This document shows positions 49,661 to 59,057 of a DNA stretch of 64,000 nt, in pieces (position 1 is the first letter of the stretch; every line of letters starts with the position of its first letter). The position numbers were made by a program, and so were the translations under genes. The notes beneath the pieces were generated by a model. It did not search any database, was not told the origin of the DNA, and worked only from the letters and a program-made list of their open reading frames with translations. Source of the stretch: an uncultured Prochlorococcus sp. (GTDB lineage Bacteria; Cyanobacteriota; Cyanobacteriia; PCC-6307; Cyanobiaceae); the NCBI GenBank assembly GCA_902620895.1, contig CACNJU010000002.1, forward strand, positions 1 through 64,000, read 5' to 3'.

Positions 49661-50257
49661 ATGAATATATTTCTTGAAAATATTTATAATTTGTCTTTTT
49701 TTTTTAATACTGGAATTGGGATCTTTTCGTTTGTTTGCATTTATATTTTAATTGTTTTATTAATACTTCCAGCTTCTTGGCTATCTCTATTATCAGGGTT
49801 TTTATATGGCTCATATTTAGGATCAATTATCGTTTTCATTTCTGCTTCCATAGGAGCATCAGTTGCTTTTTTTATATCAAAAAGTTTTTTTGCAAAAAAG
49901 TTAAAAAATCTTTTTTGCCGTTATCCAAAATTAAGTGTTATGGAAAAAGTAGTAGAAAAAGGGGGACTTAAATTAATTTTTTTAGCAAGATTATCGCCGA
50001 TATTTCCCTTCAGTATTCTTAATTATTTTTATGGTTTGAATAATGTTAAATTTAGAGATTTCGCTCTTGGTCTTCTTGGAATAATTCCAGGAACTTTGCT
50101 TTATTGCTCAATAGGTAGTTTGGCAAAAAGTATCCAGGAGTTAAAAAATGTGCAATCACCAAATAATTTATATATCACTATCGTTGGAGTTATTTCAACT
50201 TTTTTAGTTGTATATTTCTCTGCTAAATACTCCAGAGAATATTTTGAAAACTCCTGA
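49661..50257 (+). CDS. DedA/TVP38-type VTT-domain membrane protein
   Basis: 198 residues from the ATG at 49661; a TTG overlapping the valS stop adds two residues. Several hydrophobic helices flank the VTT core: LPASWLSLLSGFLYGSYLGS near residue 37, then SIGASVAFFISKSFF and LIFLARLSPIFPFSILNYF near 103, with GLNNVKFRDFALG after it. The family is implicated in lipid scrambling and membrane homeostasis. The tight junction with valS points to co-transcription. Confidence 0.88.
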   Translation: MNIFLENIYNLSFFFNTGIGIFSFVCIYILIVLLILPASWLSLLSGFLYGSYLGSIIVFISASIGASVAFFISKSFFAKKLKNLFCRYPKLSVMEKVVEKGGLKLIFLARLSPIFPFSILNYFYGLNNVKFRDFALGLLGIIPGTLLYCSIGSLAKSIQELKNVQSPNNLYITIVGVISTFLVVYFSAKYSREYFENS

Positions 50258-50261
50258 GAAT

Positions 50262-50414
50262 TTACTTTTTTATATTCCAATCTCTAATAGATGCAATTAA
50301 GATAAACCACAAAAGTCTAAATTTACCTAGTAAAGTTTTGTTGGCTTCTAATTCGATATATTTTGCCTGTCCACAAGGTGTTTTTATGAAGTTGAAAACT
50401 GTTTTCTTCGTCAT
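50262..50414 (-). CDS. Candidate 50-residue small protein
   Basis: Reading frame from ATG at 50414 to TAA at 50262 on the - strand, in what is otherwise a 274-base gap between the VTT-protein gene and the ligase gene. It begins MTKKTVFNFIKTPCGQAKYI and has a hydrophobic middle (LLWFILIASI near residues 34-43) and a basic end. 50 codons free of stops in ~30% GC DNA, well-balanced amino acids and a position filling the gap all favour a gene. No Shine-Dalgarno seen and no family known. It would be downstream of the ligase. Confidence 0.5.
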   Translation of the reverse strand: MTKKTVFNFIKTPCGQAKYIELEANKTLLGKFRLLWFILIASIRDWNIKK

Positions 50415-50531
50415 AAGTCTCTCAAAAAGTCCTGATAATTATTCTTACATTTTATAGCCAAGATTTTTAGTTTATTTACTGAAAAATCATATTTTTCATT
50501 GACTACTTTGTTGAATATTATTTTTTATAAT

Positions 50532-51860
50532 TTAAACTTTTTCTCCAGCTTTAAACCCTCTAAAGCATTTGAATCTAGGAAACCTAAGACTAAAAGCCAC
50601 CGCATCCTTGGATTGAGTTCTAGCGTCAGCTCTGATTTCTACAAGTTGACCAATAAGTTGATTCCGTTTTGACCAATATTCTTCACGTTGGATATCACTA
50701 AATCCGCTTCCACAACTAAGACTGTATTCATACCCATCATCTTCCCCTTCAACTAGGACAGCTCCTAGTCTACCTTTGTTGCGACCTGTACCTTCCTCAA
50801 CCGATACAACCTTTAAAGTGACTTCAATGAAAGGTTTTGCTTTTAACCAACTGTGTGTTCTTTTACATTCATACATAGCATCAGGATCTTTAATCATTAC
50901 TCCTTCATATCCACCTTCCACTGCAGATTTATTAAGCTCTACAAATCTTTTCTGTCCCTCAATGGTATCGAGATCTACATTTTCCCATTCAAGTGTTTTT
51001 ATATGTCTTAGAAGCATAGAATGTTTTGCTACCCATTCTTTAACTAATAAACTTCTTGCTGTTTGACTAGTGTTCCATCTTCCTTTTTGGAAGTTTTCAA
51101 GGGGACATAAGTCAAATAGGTGTAGAACTGCGTCTTTTGTTTGCTTGCCATCTTTTCTATGAACTTGTTTCATTAAATCCTGAAAGTTAGCGCTCATTAC
51201 TTCACCATCTAGGACTAAGTCATGAGATGGAGGATCCTCTTTTAAGACGTTTTCTATTTCCGTGATTATATGACCAAAATTATGGAATTGTTTCCCATTG
51301 CGAGAAAACATTTCTACTTTATTTTGTCTAATAATAGTTAAGACGCGCACACCATCTAATTTGATTTCAATTTGCTTTTTTCCTATCATTTTTTTTTCAT
51401 GATTTGCACTGTCATGGGCTAATGGACAAGAAAAAATAGGAATCGCATATTTGGGAAATTTCTTGGCTATCTTGTTGATTGTTTTTTCAGATACACCACA
51501 TCTAAGATCTTTAATTAAAACTCGTCTATAAAATCCATTCCACTCTTCTTTTGTGGCAGATTCCATAGCCTTAATAATTGCATCGCGAGCAGCGTGACCA
51601 GTAAGTTCTCTTTGAATAAGCTTATTTGCTAATTTCCTAAAATCTTTCCATAAAAAATTTTGACTTTTTTCACTCTCTTTTTCAGGAACAATTTTTACAC
51701 CAAAAGTGACCAATGGATCAAGTGCCATACGGATTCCCTCAAAAAAATCATCTAGACCTTCATCCATCGCTTCTGAGATGATCTTTTCTTTCTCTAATCT
51801 ACTTGGGTGTAACTCTAATTGATGTATTATCTCTTCTTTAAACAATTCTTTTTGCCTCAC
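50532..51860 (-). CDS. ATP-dependent DNA ligase, T4-phage-like
   Basis: 442 residues. Adenylation motif KLDGVR with Lys167, then motif III DGEVM near 218, IIIa HLFDLCP near 247, IV GYEGVMIKD near 317 and V WLKAKP near 338, followed by an OB domain. Features shared with T4 gp30 from memory: LTGHAARDAI with RRVLIKDLRCGVS before the Lys, and the CGSGFSD turn after motif V. No LigD polymerase or nuclease domain. Two sampled lines gave 35-37% GC against 28-32% in dnaN and mnmG lines. GTG start, 9 bases after the upstream gene. Cellular NAD-dependent LigA is expected elsewhere. Confidence 0.9.
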   Translation of the reverse strand: MRQKELFKEEIIHQLELHPSRLEKEKIISEAMDEGLDDFFEGIRMALDPLVTFGVKIVPEKESEKSQNFLWKDFRKLANKLIQRELTGHAARDAIIKAMESATKEEWNGFYRRVLIKDLRCGVSEKTINKIAKKFPKYAIPIFSCPLAHDSANHEKKMIGKKQIEIKLDGVRVLTIIRQNKVEMFSRNGKQFHNFGHIITEIENVLKEDPPSHDLVLDGEVMSANFQDLMKQVHRKDGKQTKDAVLHLFDLCPLENFQKGRWNTSQTARSLLVKEWVAKHSMLLRHIKTLEWENVDLDTIEGQKRFVELNKSAVEGGYEGVMIKDPDAMYECKRTHSWLKAKPFIEVTLKVVSVEEGTGRNKGRLGAVLVEGEDDGYEYSLSCGSGFSDIQREEYWSKRNQLIGQLVEIRADARTQSKDAVAFSLRFPRFKCFRGFKAGEKV

Positions 51861-51869
51861 AAGAAATTA

Positions 51870-52289
51870 TTAATTCACTTTTGCTATTCTGTCTATTTTC
51901 CAATCATTGTCAGTTTTTGCGAAAGTAAAGTCTAATGGGAGCTCATCTTGTTTATCTTCTGATTTTAAATTCAAAGTTATTATGATTTGATCTTCTTGGA
52001 CTCTAGGTCTTCCTGATTTTAAATTTCTGTATTTATTGAGGTTTAAACTAGCTAAAAATTTAAGAAAGTCTTGGCGCTTCACATGCGTTTTATAAGTTTT
52101 TGTAGTCAAACCATACGCTGCATCAATTCTTCCTGCTGCTATTTGATCAAAAAACTTTCTCACTAATGGATTAATTCCTCTGGCGCTTATAACTAATTTG
52201 ACTGCATTAAAAGTCCAAAAAGAAACTAGTACCGCTCCGCCAACTAATAATGCTTTGATTCCGATATCTTTAACTAGTGTTGCATCCAT
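51870..52289 (-). CDS. Membrane-anchored protein with NTF2-like domain, function unknown
   Basis: 139 residues. One hydrophobic helix near the N-end (KALLVGGAVLVSFWTFNAVK, about 12-31), then an alpha+beta domain (INPLVRKFFDQIAAGRIDAA near residue 40, ending FTFAKTDNDWKIDRIAKVN) that looks like the cone-shaped NTF2/DUF4864 fold. No enzyme motif. It is 9 bases ahead of the ligase start and probably on the same transcript, and is divergent from the SprT-like gene over an 85-base spacer. It may help the ligase, or they may simply share a promoter. Confidence 0.75.
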   Translation of the reverse strand: MDATLVKDIGIKALLVGGAVLVSFWTFNAVKLVISARGINPLVRKFFDQIAAGRIDAAYGLTTKTYKTHVKRQDFLKFLASLNLNKYRNLKSGRPRVQEDQIIITLNLKSEDKQDELPLDFTFAKTDNDWKIDRIAKVN

Positions 52290-52374
52290 GTTGATTTGAG
52301 TTTTTTATTACTTTAAGAAAAGAAATCGTTTTTGATGGCTTTTTTTGTCAAAATAATACTAATTTTAATCCATA

Positions 52375-52902
52375 ATGCCTGTAATTCCTCTTTTACCTTT
52401 ATTTCATAAATTTAATAGCCAATATTTTGAAAATTCTCTAGCGGTCAATAATCAACCTTTAGTAAAAGTTAGATGGAGTGATAATAGATTAAAAACTACT
52501 GCTGGTTTTTATAAAAGAAAACAAATTAATGGTTTTGTAGATTCTGAAATTATCTTATCGAAACCTATTTTGAGTAAATTATCTATTAGTGAAATAAACA
52601 GTACTCTATGTCATGAAATGATTCATGCATGGGTAGATAGGATATTAAAAAAAAATGAGATACATGGTCCAAATTTCTTAGAAAAGATGAATGAAATTAA
52701 TGAGAAAGAGAAGAATTTTCAAATTTCTGTGAGGCACTCATTTCCTATTGAAAGAAGAGAATTAAAATACAAAGGAACTTGTCAAAATTGTGGCGAGAAA
52801 TTTTTCTACAGGAAAAGGATAAAGAATATTGCTTGTAAAAAATGTTGTGTAAATTTATTTAATGGATCATGGAATAAAAAGTGTTTAATTTTGTTTGATT
52901 AA
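52375..52902 (+). CDS. SprT-like zinc metalloprotease family protein
   Basis: 175 residues with the zinc-protease motif LCHEMIHAWVDR (HExxH, His80, Glu81, His84) and a zinc-ribbon-like Cys pair at 136/139 and another at 154/157. Together these are the layout of SprT and the core of eukaryotic Spartan, which degrades DNA-protein crosslinks. The substrate here is unknown. It is divergent from the ligase operon, so a shared DNA-repair theme is possible but inferred. Confidence 0.88.
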   Translation: MPVIPLLPLFHKFNSQYFENSLAVNNQPLVKVRWSDNRLKTTAGFYKRKQINGFVDSEIILSKPILSKLSISEINSTLCHEMIHAWVDRILKKNEIHGPNFLEKMNEINEKEKNFQISVRHSFPIERRELKYKGTCQNCGEKFFYRKRIKNIACKKCCVNLFNGSWNKKCLILFD

Positions 52903-52979
52903 AAATATAAGATGTGTTTCTATATTTGGAATTATTTATTTTTTTAATGTAATTTATATTTTAAAAAGCATAATAATTT

Positions 52980-53543
52980 ATGGATTCAAGGAGAATTAGA
53001 AATCTAAGAAATAGTTTTGATAAAAACATTGTTGATAAACAGGTAGATAAAATTTTCGAAACTGGAAGACAATTTGTTGATGGAGTATCCGGGGCTAGGC
53101 CAGGAAAAAGAAGGAACTCAGATTTTCAAGGAATAACTAGTAAGAGTGTTAAAAAAGTAGGAAGATGGGTCTCTGAAAAAGTGGATTTATTTTTCGATGA
53201 AGATAATGATGATTGGAATGATGAAAATTTTTACGATGATAATAGGGATTTTAAGACATTTTCCAGAGAATCAAATTCTTATCAATCTGCTAAACAGCAC
53301 TCAAAAAGACCTTTAGAAGCAATATCTTTAAGGCAACCAAAAAATTTACAGACAACTGAGCAAAAAAAATTACCTTACGTGAAAGAGAGCAAGGACGAAG
53401 ATTGGCCAGATGAAATGGATTTCAAAGTTGAAAGATGGCAAAGAGCTTCAGAAAAAGAGATTAATACCTCGAGAGATCAATCAAACCAACAAGTTCAATC
53501 AAAATCAAGAAATCTTCCCAGATCAAGAAGAAGAAGAGTATAG
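52980..53543 (+). CDS. Charged conserved protein of unknown function
   Basis: 187 residues, very rich in K, R, D, E, S, N and Q. The first ~75 residues (FVDGVSGARPGKRRNSDFQG, then SKSVKKVGRWVSEKVDLFFD) look like the ordered part; the rest is acidic, then basic, ending in an RSRRRRV tail. A nucleic-acid or membrane-surface role could be guessed from the tail but is not shown. No family named. The last 21 bases overlap the convergent chorismate lyase-like gene. Confidence 0.75.
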   Translation: MDSRRIRNLRNSFDKNIVDKQVDKIFETGRQFVDGVSGARPGKRRNSDFQGITSKSVKKVGRWVSEKVDLFFDEDNDDWNDENFYDDNRDFKTFSRESNSYQSAKQHSKRPLEAISLRQPKNLQTTEQKKLPYVKESKDEDWPDEMDFKVERWQRASEKEINTSRDQSNQQVQSKSRNLPRSRRRRV

Positions 53544-54065
53544 TTTCGTAAATTCTTTAATACCTGAATAACCTAATAAACTTTCTAAATGTGGATTGAA
53601 TACTTCTCTAATAATTGTAAGGGGCTTTTTATCTCGAAAAAATCTATAATTTCTTGACCAGAATGGACCTTTAAAACAAAATTGATCCTCTAACCAATTT
53701 GAATTAACAAGTGATATTCGATCAACTTCTCTAAACAATTCTGATCTGTCTTGTGTCAAATTCTTCCAAATTGGTTCTTCTTTGGCTTTTAAATTTTCAT
53801 TCACTTGTTCTGCATTCCACCAACTTTCAGCCCATGCTAGGTTTTTATTATTGTTTTTAATCCATACTTGTCTTCTAATTAAAGGTCCATTTAACTGATT
53901 TAATTCTTTAGGGCCCTCTGAGATAAATAGAGGATCTACTTTCATTGAAATTAATTTAATTTTCGTCTCTTGATTAGTTAAAAGCTGTAAATGTCTAGTT
54001 GGACTTCCATCCCCAAGCAGCATTAATTTCCATGGACCAGATAATTTTGGTAATGAATTTTTCAC
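53523..54065 (-). CDS. Chorismate lyase-like protein (DUF98/UbiC-like)
   Basis: 180 residues. The segment LSGPWKLMLLGDGSPTRHLQ near residue 8, then GPLIRRQVWI and SWWNAEQVN, is the pattern I know for the cyanobacterial chorismate lyase-like family, which would give 4-hydroxybenzoate, the head group for plastoquinone. The GTG start used here is uncertain: the frame stays open for 21 more codons upstream (including ILWEEKASTFLV) before a stop, with CTG and ATT but no ATG/GTG/TTG. Conserved sequence may therefore begin earlier. Catalytic residues cannot be confirmed by eye. Confidence 0.75.
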   Translation of the reverse strand: MKNSLPKLSGPWKLMLLGDGSPTRHLQLLTNQETKIKLISMKVDPLFISEGPKELNQLNGPLIRRQVWIKNNNKNLAWAESWWNAEQVNENLKAKEEPIWKNLTQDRSELFREVDRISLVNSNWLEDQFCFKGPFWSRNYRFFRDKKPLTIIREVFNPHLESLLGYSGIKEFTKLYSSSS

Positions 54066-54146
54066 TAAAAAAGTAGAGGCTTTTTCTTCCCATAAAATTT
54101 TTGGTGATTTAAAAAGTTTATTATTCAGTGCTCAGACGGAATCCTT

Positions 54147-56114
54147 TTAAGATGATAACTTTTTTTCGACAAAAATATTTGCCTTTTCTTTTTTTATTTC
54201 TCTTATTTTTAGCCAAACAAGTAATGCAGTTAAATCAGCTTTGCTTACACCGGGAATTTTAGAAGCATCACCAAAATTTTTTGGCTTTATCTTGTTCAGA
54301 TTTTCTCTAGCTTCTAAAGATAATGTATCTATCTTTTCATAATTTATTTCATGAGGCAGAGATTTACAGCTTTGACGATTTATTTGTTCAATGTTGTTTT
54401 TTTGTCTTTTAAGGTAACCCTCGTATTTAATATCTATTTCAACACCTTCCTCTATTGAAGGACCTAGCTTTTTTCTAGTTAAATTATATTTAATTAGATC
54501 CGAATAATGAAAGTTTGGCCTTTTCAAGAGTTCTTTCAAAGTTGTTGAGCCTTTGATCTTTGATCCCGTGTCTAATTCTATTTTTTTTGCTATTTCATCG
54601 GTATTTTTTAAGCGAGTGTTTTTTAATCTTAATTTCTCTTCCTCGAGGAGTTTCATTTTTTCTTGATAGGCCAACCATCTTTTTTCATCAATCAGCCCTA
54701 GTTCATAACCTAATGGGGTTAATCTTCTATCTGCATTATCTCCTCTAAGAGTTAACCTATATTCACTCCTACTAGTGAGAACTCTGTATGGCTCTTTGAG
54801 GTCTTTGGTAATTAAATCATTGATCATTGTTCCTATATAACTGCTTTCTCTAGTGAAGATTATTGAGTCTTTTTTGTTTAGTTTTCTTGTTGCATTGACT
54901 CCTGCAACTAATCCTTGTGCTGCTGCTTCTTCATAGCCAGTAGTTCCATTAATTTGTCCAGCGCTAAATAAGTATTCAATTTCTTTTGTTTCCAGCGATG
55001 TTTTGAGCTGTGTTGCAGGTATATAGTCATACTCGACAGCATATGCTGGGCGCAACATTTTACATTTACTTAATCCAGGTAAGGTTCTTAAAAGTTCTAA
55101 TTGCATATTTTCGGGTAAACCTGTAGAAAAGCCTTGTACATATATTTCCGGTGTATTAATTCCCTCTGGTTCTAAGAAAATTTGATGTGATTCTTTATCA
55201 GCAAATTTAACGATTTTATCTTCAATTGATGGGCAATATCTTGGTCCCTTACTATCAATAAAACCGCCGTAAATGGGAGTTAAATGTAAATTGTCTCGAA
55301 TAAGTTGATGAGTTTTGGCAGTTGTTCTTGTAATGTGACAACTAACTTGGGGCATATTATTATTTATTTCTGGGTCAAACGAAAAATATTTATCTGCTGC
55401 AGTACTTGGTTGAATATCTAATTCATCAAAAATGATACTTCTTTTATCAACTCTTGCTGGAGTTCCTGTTTTTAAGCGTTCTGTTTTGATACCAATTTCG
55501 TGCAAATTTTGAGTAAGACCTTTTGCGGCTTGTTCGCCGGATCTTCCAGCTGACATTGATTTATTTCCTATCCATATTCTTCCCTCTAAGAACGTACCAG
55601 CTGTGATGATAACTGATCTTGCTGAATAATAACTACCAAAGAAAGTTTTAACACCTTTTATTCTTTTTTTTACGATTTTTTTTGAGTTCAATCCAATTTC
55701 TTCAGTTTTTACAATATCGAGTTCAGTAATCATTGCTTCTTTTAAAGATAAATTATCTGTATTTTGAAGGATTTCTATCATCTTTCTTGAGTATTCTCTT
55801 TTATCTGTTTGAGCTCTTAGTGCCCAAACAGCTGGTCCTCTACTTGCATTTAATATTCTTTTTTGTATGGCTGTTTTATCAGCTAATTTCCCAATGATTC
55901 CTCCTAAAGCATCAACTTCATGTACTAACTGACTTTTTGCCGGGCCGCCAACAGCAGGGTTGCAAGGTTGCCAGGCAATTCTATCTAAATTGATTGTAAA
56001 TAAGGCTGTAGAAAATCCTAATTTTGCTGTTGTTATAGCGGCTTCGCATCCTGCATGTCCTCCACCAATAACGATGACATCAAAAGATTCATTTGTTGAG
56101 TGATGATCTTGCAT
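54147..56114 (-). CDS. mnmG: tRNA uridine-5-carboxymethylaminomethyl modification enzyme
   Basis: FAD enzyme (also GidA) modifying wobble uridine with MnmE. 655 residues: [14 protein letters not shown] near residue 14, [13 protein letters not shown] near 52, [14 protein letters not shown] near 281 and the conserved YIGTMINDL near 432, LTSRSEYRL near 453. C-terminal helical domain intact. The ATG is 12 bases from the dnaB stop, so dnaB-mnmG may be co-transcribed. Confidence 0.97.
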   Translation of the reverse strand: MQDHHSTNESFDVIVIGGGHAGCEAAITTAKLGFSTALFTINLDRIAWQPCNPAVGGPAKSQLVHEVDALGGIIGKLADKTAIQKRILNASRGPAVWALRAQTDKREYSRKMIEILQNTDNLSLKEAMITELDIVKTEEIGLNSKKIVKKRIKGVKTFFGSYYSARSVIITAGTFLEGRIWIGNKSMSAGRSGEQAAKGLTQNLHEIGIKTERLKTGTPARVDKRSIIFDELDIQPSTAADKYFSFDPEINNNMPQVSCHITRTTAKTHQLIRDNLHLTPIYGGFIDSKGPRYCPSIEDKIVKFADKESHQIFLEPEGINTPEIYVQGFSTGLPENMQLELLRTLPGLSKCKMLRPAYAVEYDYIPATQLKTSLETKEIEYLFSAGQINGTTGYEEAAAQGLVAGVNATRKLNKKDSIIFTRESSYIGTMINDLITKDLKEPYRVLTSRSEYRLTLRGDNADRRLTPLGYELGLIDEKRWLAYQEKMKLLEEEKLRLKNTRLKNTDEIAKKIELDTGSKIKGSTTLKELLKRPNFHYSDLIKYNLTRKKLGPSIEEGVEIDIKYEGYLKRQKNNIEQINRQSCKSLPHEINYEKIDTLSLEARENLNKIKPKNFGDASKIPGVSKADLTALLVWLKIREIKKEKANIFVEKKLSS

Positions 56115-56126
56115 TTTAGGATCGAT

Positions 56127-57509
56127 TTAATTAGCTAAATTCCTAAATCTCGTAAATTGAGGTTCAAATAATAATTTAACAGTTCCTACGGGTCCATTTC
56201 TATGTTTAGTGACAATGATTTCTGTAATTCCTCTATCTTCAGTCTCTGGATTATAGTATTCGTCTCTATAAATCATTAATACTAAATCTGCGTCTTGTTC
56301 AATAGAACCAGATTCTCTTAAATCGCTTAACATTGGTCTTTTGTTTGTTCTAGACTCTACTCCTCTACTAAGCTGTGATAAAGCTACTACAGGTACTTTT
56401 AATTCTCTGGCCATGCTTTTAAGACCTCTAGTTATTCGTGAAAGTTCTTGCACTCTATTATCAGGGGTTGATCCTTCCATCAACTGGAGGTAATCAATCA
56501 CAATTAATCCAAGTTCTTTTTTTTGTTCAGCTATTAATCTTCTGCAAAGAGATCTCATCTCTAAAACACTTAAGTTAGGCTTGTCATCTATAAATATCGG
56601 TAATTGACCTAATGAATTGATACCTTCTCCTAGTAATGGCCATTCATCTTGCTGCAATCTTCCTGTTCTTAGCCTGCCACTCTCGATTCCAACTTCCATA
56701 GAAAGCAATCTATATGTCAATTGTTCTTTACTCATTTCAAGGCTAAATACACACACAGGTAAATCTTGTGATTGTGCGACATTTTTTGCCAGATTAAGAA
56801 CTATTGAAGTTTTTCCCATAGAAGGTCTTCCAGCAACAATTATTAAATCACTTCTTTGAAAACCTTGAGTCATCGCATCAAGGTCGTAGAAATTTACTGG
56901 AATACCAGCTACTGAGGTACCTAATGATCTTGACTCTATTTCATTAAAAGTACTTGTAAGGATTTCAGCTGCTTGAGTCAGGCCTTTTGAAGGTTTTTCT
57001 TGGCTGATTTCAAATATTTTTTGCTCTGCTTTATCTAGAACTTCATTAGTATCTTGAGTCTGATCAAAACCTAGTTGAACCACTTCATTCCCAGATCTGA
57101 TAAGTTGCCTTCTTATGAATTTGTCGTTAATTAAATTAGCAACTTGTTCTATGGAAGCTGTAGAAGAAACATTTTCAACTAGTTCAACCAGTTTGCTGTT
57201 TCCTCCAATTTTTTCTAGTGATCCATTATCTGCTAACCAAGCACTCATTGACGTTAAATCAGTTGGTTTTCCCTGGGTATGCAACATTAATGCTGTTCTA
57301 TAAATCTCTTGATGGGCATTTATATAAAAAGCTTCAGGTTTAATTAAGTCTGCAATTCTTCCTATCGCGTCTGGATCAAGAAGTATCCCCCCAAGAACAG
57401 CTTCCTCTGCTTGAACGTTTTGAGGAGGTACTAATGAAGAGTTTTCACTATTGAAATCCTTTTTAAAATTTTTATTTTGCCCATTATTTGGAAAAGGTAC
57501 GGAAACCAT
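56127..57509 (-). CDS. dnaB: Replicative DNA helicase
   Basis: 460 residues. N-terminal helical domain (VPPQNVQAEEAVLGGILLDP near residue 27) and RecA-like motor with Walker A AGRPSMGKTS near 227, Walker B LIVIDYLQLM near 335, and LSDLRESGSIEQDADLVLMI near 385 with the arginine finger region. No intein is present, although several cyanobacteria carry one in dnaB. It is 58 bases from the rplI stop, in the same direction. Confidence 0.97.
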   Translation of the reverse strand: MVSVPFPNNGQNKNFKKDFNSENSSLVPPQNVQAEEAVLGGILLDPDAIGRIADLIKPEAFYINAHQEIYRTALMLHTQGKPTDLTSMSAWLADNGSLEKIGGNSKLVELVENVSSTASIEQVANLINDKFIRRQLIRSGNEVVQLGFDQTQDTNEVLDKAEQKIFEISQEKPSKGLTQAAEILTSTFNEIESRSLGTSVAGIPVNFYDLDAMTQGFQRSDLIIVAGRPSMGKTSIVLNLAKNVAQSQDLPVCVFSLEMSKEQLTYRLLSMEVGIESGRLRTGRLQQDEWPLLGEGINSLGQLPIFIDDKPNLSVLEMRSLCRRLIAEQKKELGLIVIDYLQLMEGSTPDNRVQELSRITRGLKSMARELKVPVVALSQLSRGVESRTNKRPMLSDLRESGSIEQDADLVLMIYRDEYYNPETEDRGITEIIVTKHRNGPVGTVKLLFEPQFTRFRNLAN

Positions 57510-57567
57510 ATCTTTAATTGCTTAGATATATACTCTGGCTACTTTTCAAAATAATGCAACAAATTGA

Positions 57568-58023
57568 TTAACTTGTTACTTCAATATTTACTTCTGCATT
57601 TACTTCTGGATGTAATTTTATTTTTGCAGTAAAGGTACCTAAATTATGAATATCAGGAACAGTAATGTTTCTTCTATCAATTTCTTTTTTAGTTGCCGCT
57701 TCTATCGCTTCGGCAACATCCCCATTGGTAACCGTTCCAAAAAGGACACCATCTTCTCCAACCTGTTTTTTGATAGTAAACCTACCTATTGTAGATAATG
57801 CGGTTTGGAAATCTAAAGCTTCTTGCTTTAATTTATCAGCAGCTATTTTTTCTTTTTCTTTCTTCTTCTCAATTTGTTTAAGGACTGCTGGTGTTACATT
57901 CATTGCCTTGCCATAAGGTAATAAAAAATTTCTTGCGTATCCTGGTGCTACATCCACTAGATCTCCTTCTTTACCTAGTGATGCTATTGATTCAGTTAAT
58001 GCGACTTGTACTCTTTTTGCCAT
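57568..58023 (-). CDS. rplI: 50S ribosomal protein L9
   Basis: 151 residues from the ATG at 58023 ([20 protein letters not shown]); a TTG five codons earlier adds MFNIF and is unlikely. The N-terminal domain has [20 protein letters not shown], followed by the long connecting helix (Lys/Glu-rich, about 42-72) and the C-terminal domain. It is between desaturase and dnaB, in the cyanobacterial rplI-dnaB-mnmG order I recall. Confidence 0.97.
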   Translation of the reverse strand: MAKRVQVALTESIASLGKEGDLVDVAPGYARNFLLPYGKAMNVTPAVLKQIEKKKEKEKIAADKLKQEALDFQTALSTIGRFTIKKQVGEDGVLFGTVTNGDVAEAIEAATKKEIDRRNITVPDIHNLGTFTAKIKLHPEVNAEVNIEVTS

Positions 58024-58043
58024 GAAAATATTGAACAATATAG

Positions 58044-58982
58044 TTAATAATAAGACCTAGAGGGTAACTTTACTTTTTTTGCAAAACCAAATTTAGCAAG
58101 AATCTTAATATGTTCCCATGTTATGTCTATCTGACCCTTAAATAATCCTTGTTTTGCCGAATTGGGAAACGCATGATGGTTATTATGCCAACCTTCTCCA
58201 AATGTTAATGCAGCAACCCATGCATTATTTTTAGATGAATCACCACTTTCAAAAGGTGCTTTACCCCAACAATGCGTCGCGGAGTTGACTAGCCAAGTCA
58301 CATGATAAACAACCACAAGCCTCAATGGAATTCCCCAAAGGACTAGAGCCCATCCTCCAACTCCTAATTTTTGACCAATTGCGTACAATGAAAGTCCAAT
58401 AGGAATTTGTAAGAATAAAAAATATTTATTTAAAAATCTATAGTATGGATCCTTGATTAAATCTGCACTTAGTTTTGGAACAGCTTTTAGTGCTTCTACG
58501 TCTTTAAACATCCAACCCATATGACTCCACCAAAACCCCTTTTTACTATTGTGATGATCAACTTCAGTATCTGAAAAAGAGTGATGATGCCTATGTAAAC
58601 CTACCCAATCTATTGGTCCATGCTGGCAACTTATGGCTCCACAGGTAGCAAAAAATCTTTCTAACCATCTTGGTACAATGAACGATCTGTGTGATAACAA
58701 TCTGTGATATCCAAGGGTTACTCCTAAACAAGCAGTTACCCAGTAAAAAAATAATAATGAAGTGACTGCAGGGAGACTCCAAAATTTTGGTTGTATAGCT
58801 ACAAGAGAAAGAATATGAATTGTAACCATAAAAACTATTGTTCCCCACGTTTTATGTAGTCTTGGAGGATATCTTTTTGAATGACTGGAAGGTTCCAGTA
58901 ATTTTTCTGAGAGTTCTATAACTTTTTCAGCTGGTACGGGTTTTTTTAATTTTGCTGTTTCTTGGAAAATTACTGAATTCAT
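58044..58982 (-). CDS. desC: Delta-9-type fatty-acid desaturase
   Basis: Membrane di-iron desaturase. 312 residues with three His boxes: HRLLSH (93-98), HRHHH (130-134) and HNNHH (266-270), plus His in GKAPF-flanking HCWG near 237, the ligands expected for the acyl-lipid/acyl-CoA delta-9 group. Hydrophobic helices lie near 44-66, 70-90, 190-205 and 210-230. It introduces a double bond at the 9 position of membrane lipids and is often cold- or light-regulated. Divergent from the HTH-like gene over 75 bases. Confidence 0.93.
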   Translation of the reverse strand: MNSVIFQETAKLKKPVPAEKVIELSEKLLEPSSHSKRYPPRLHKTWGTIVFMVTIHILSLVAIQPKFWSLPAVTSLLFFYWVTACLGVTLGYHRLLSHRSFIVPRWLERFFATCGAISCQHGPIDWVGLHRHHHSFSDTEVDHHNSKKGFWWSHMGWMFKDVEALKAVPKLSADLIKDPYYRFLNKYFLFLQIPIGLSLYAIGQKLGVGGWALVLWGIPLRLVVVYHVTWLVNSATHCWGKAPFESGDSSKNNAWVAALTFGEGWHNNHHAFPNSAKQGLFKGQIDITWEHIKILAKFGFAKKVKLPSRSYY

Positions 58983-59022
58983 GATATTGAAATACTATTT
59001 TCAAAATTACCGATATGTAATA

Positions 59023-59045
59023 TTATCATACTATACTATTGATAA
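59023..59045. promoter_or_regulatory. Inverted repeat in the desC / HTH-like gene divergent spacer
   Basis: TTATCA (59023-59028) and TGATAA (59040-59045) form a perfect 6+6 inverted repeat with an 11-base centre that contains TACTATACTAT; the centre-to-centre distance is 17 bases. It sits in the 75-base spacer between desC and the HTH-like gene, near a TATACT that may act as a -10. An operator is plausible, but AT-rich sequence yields such repeats often. Confidence 0.35.
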
Positions 59046-59057
59046 GTTTAATTATCT

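Noticed and set aside
58028-58041. ATATTG/CAATAT inverted repeat ahead of rplI
   Set aside because: A 6-pair, AT-only hairpin beside the start, expected often in this base composition.
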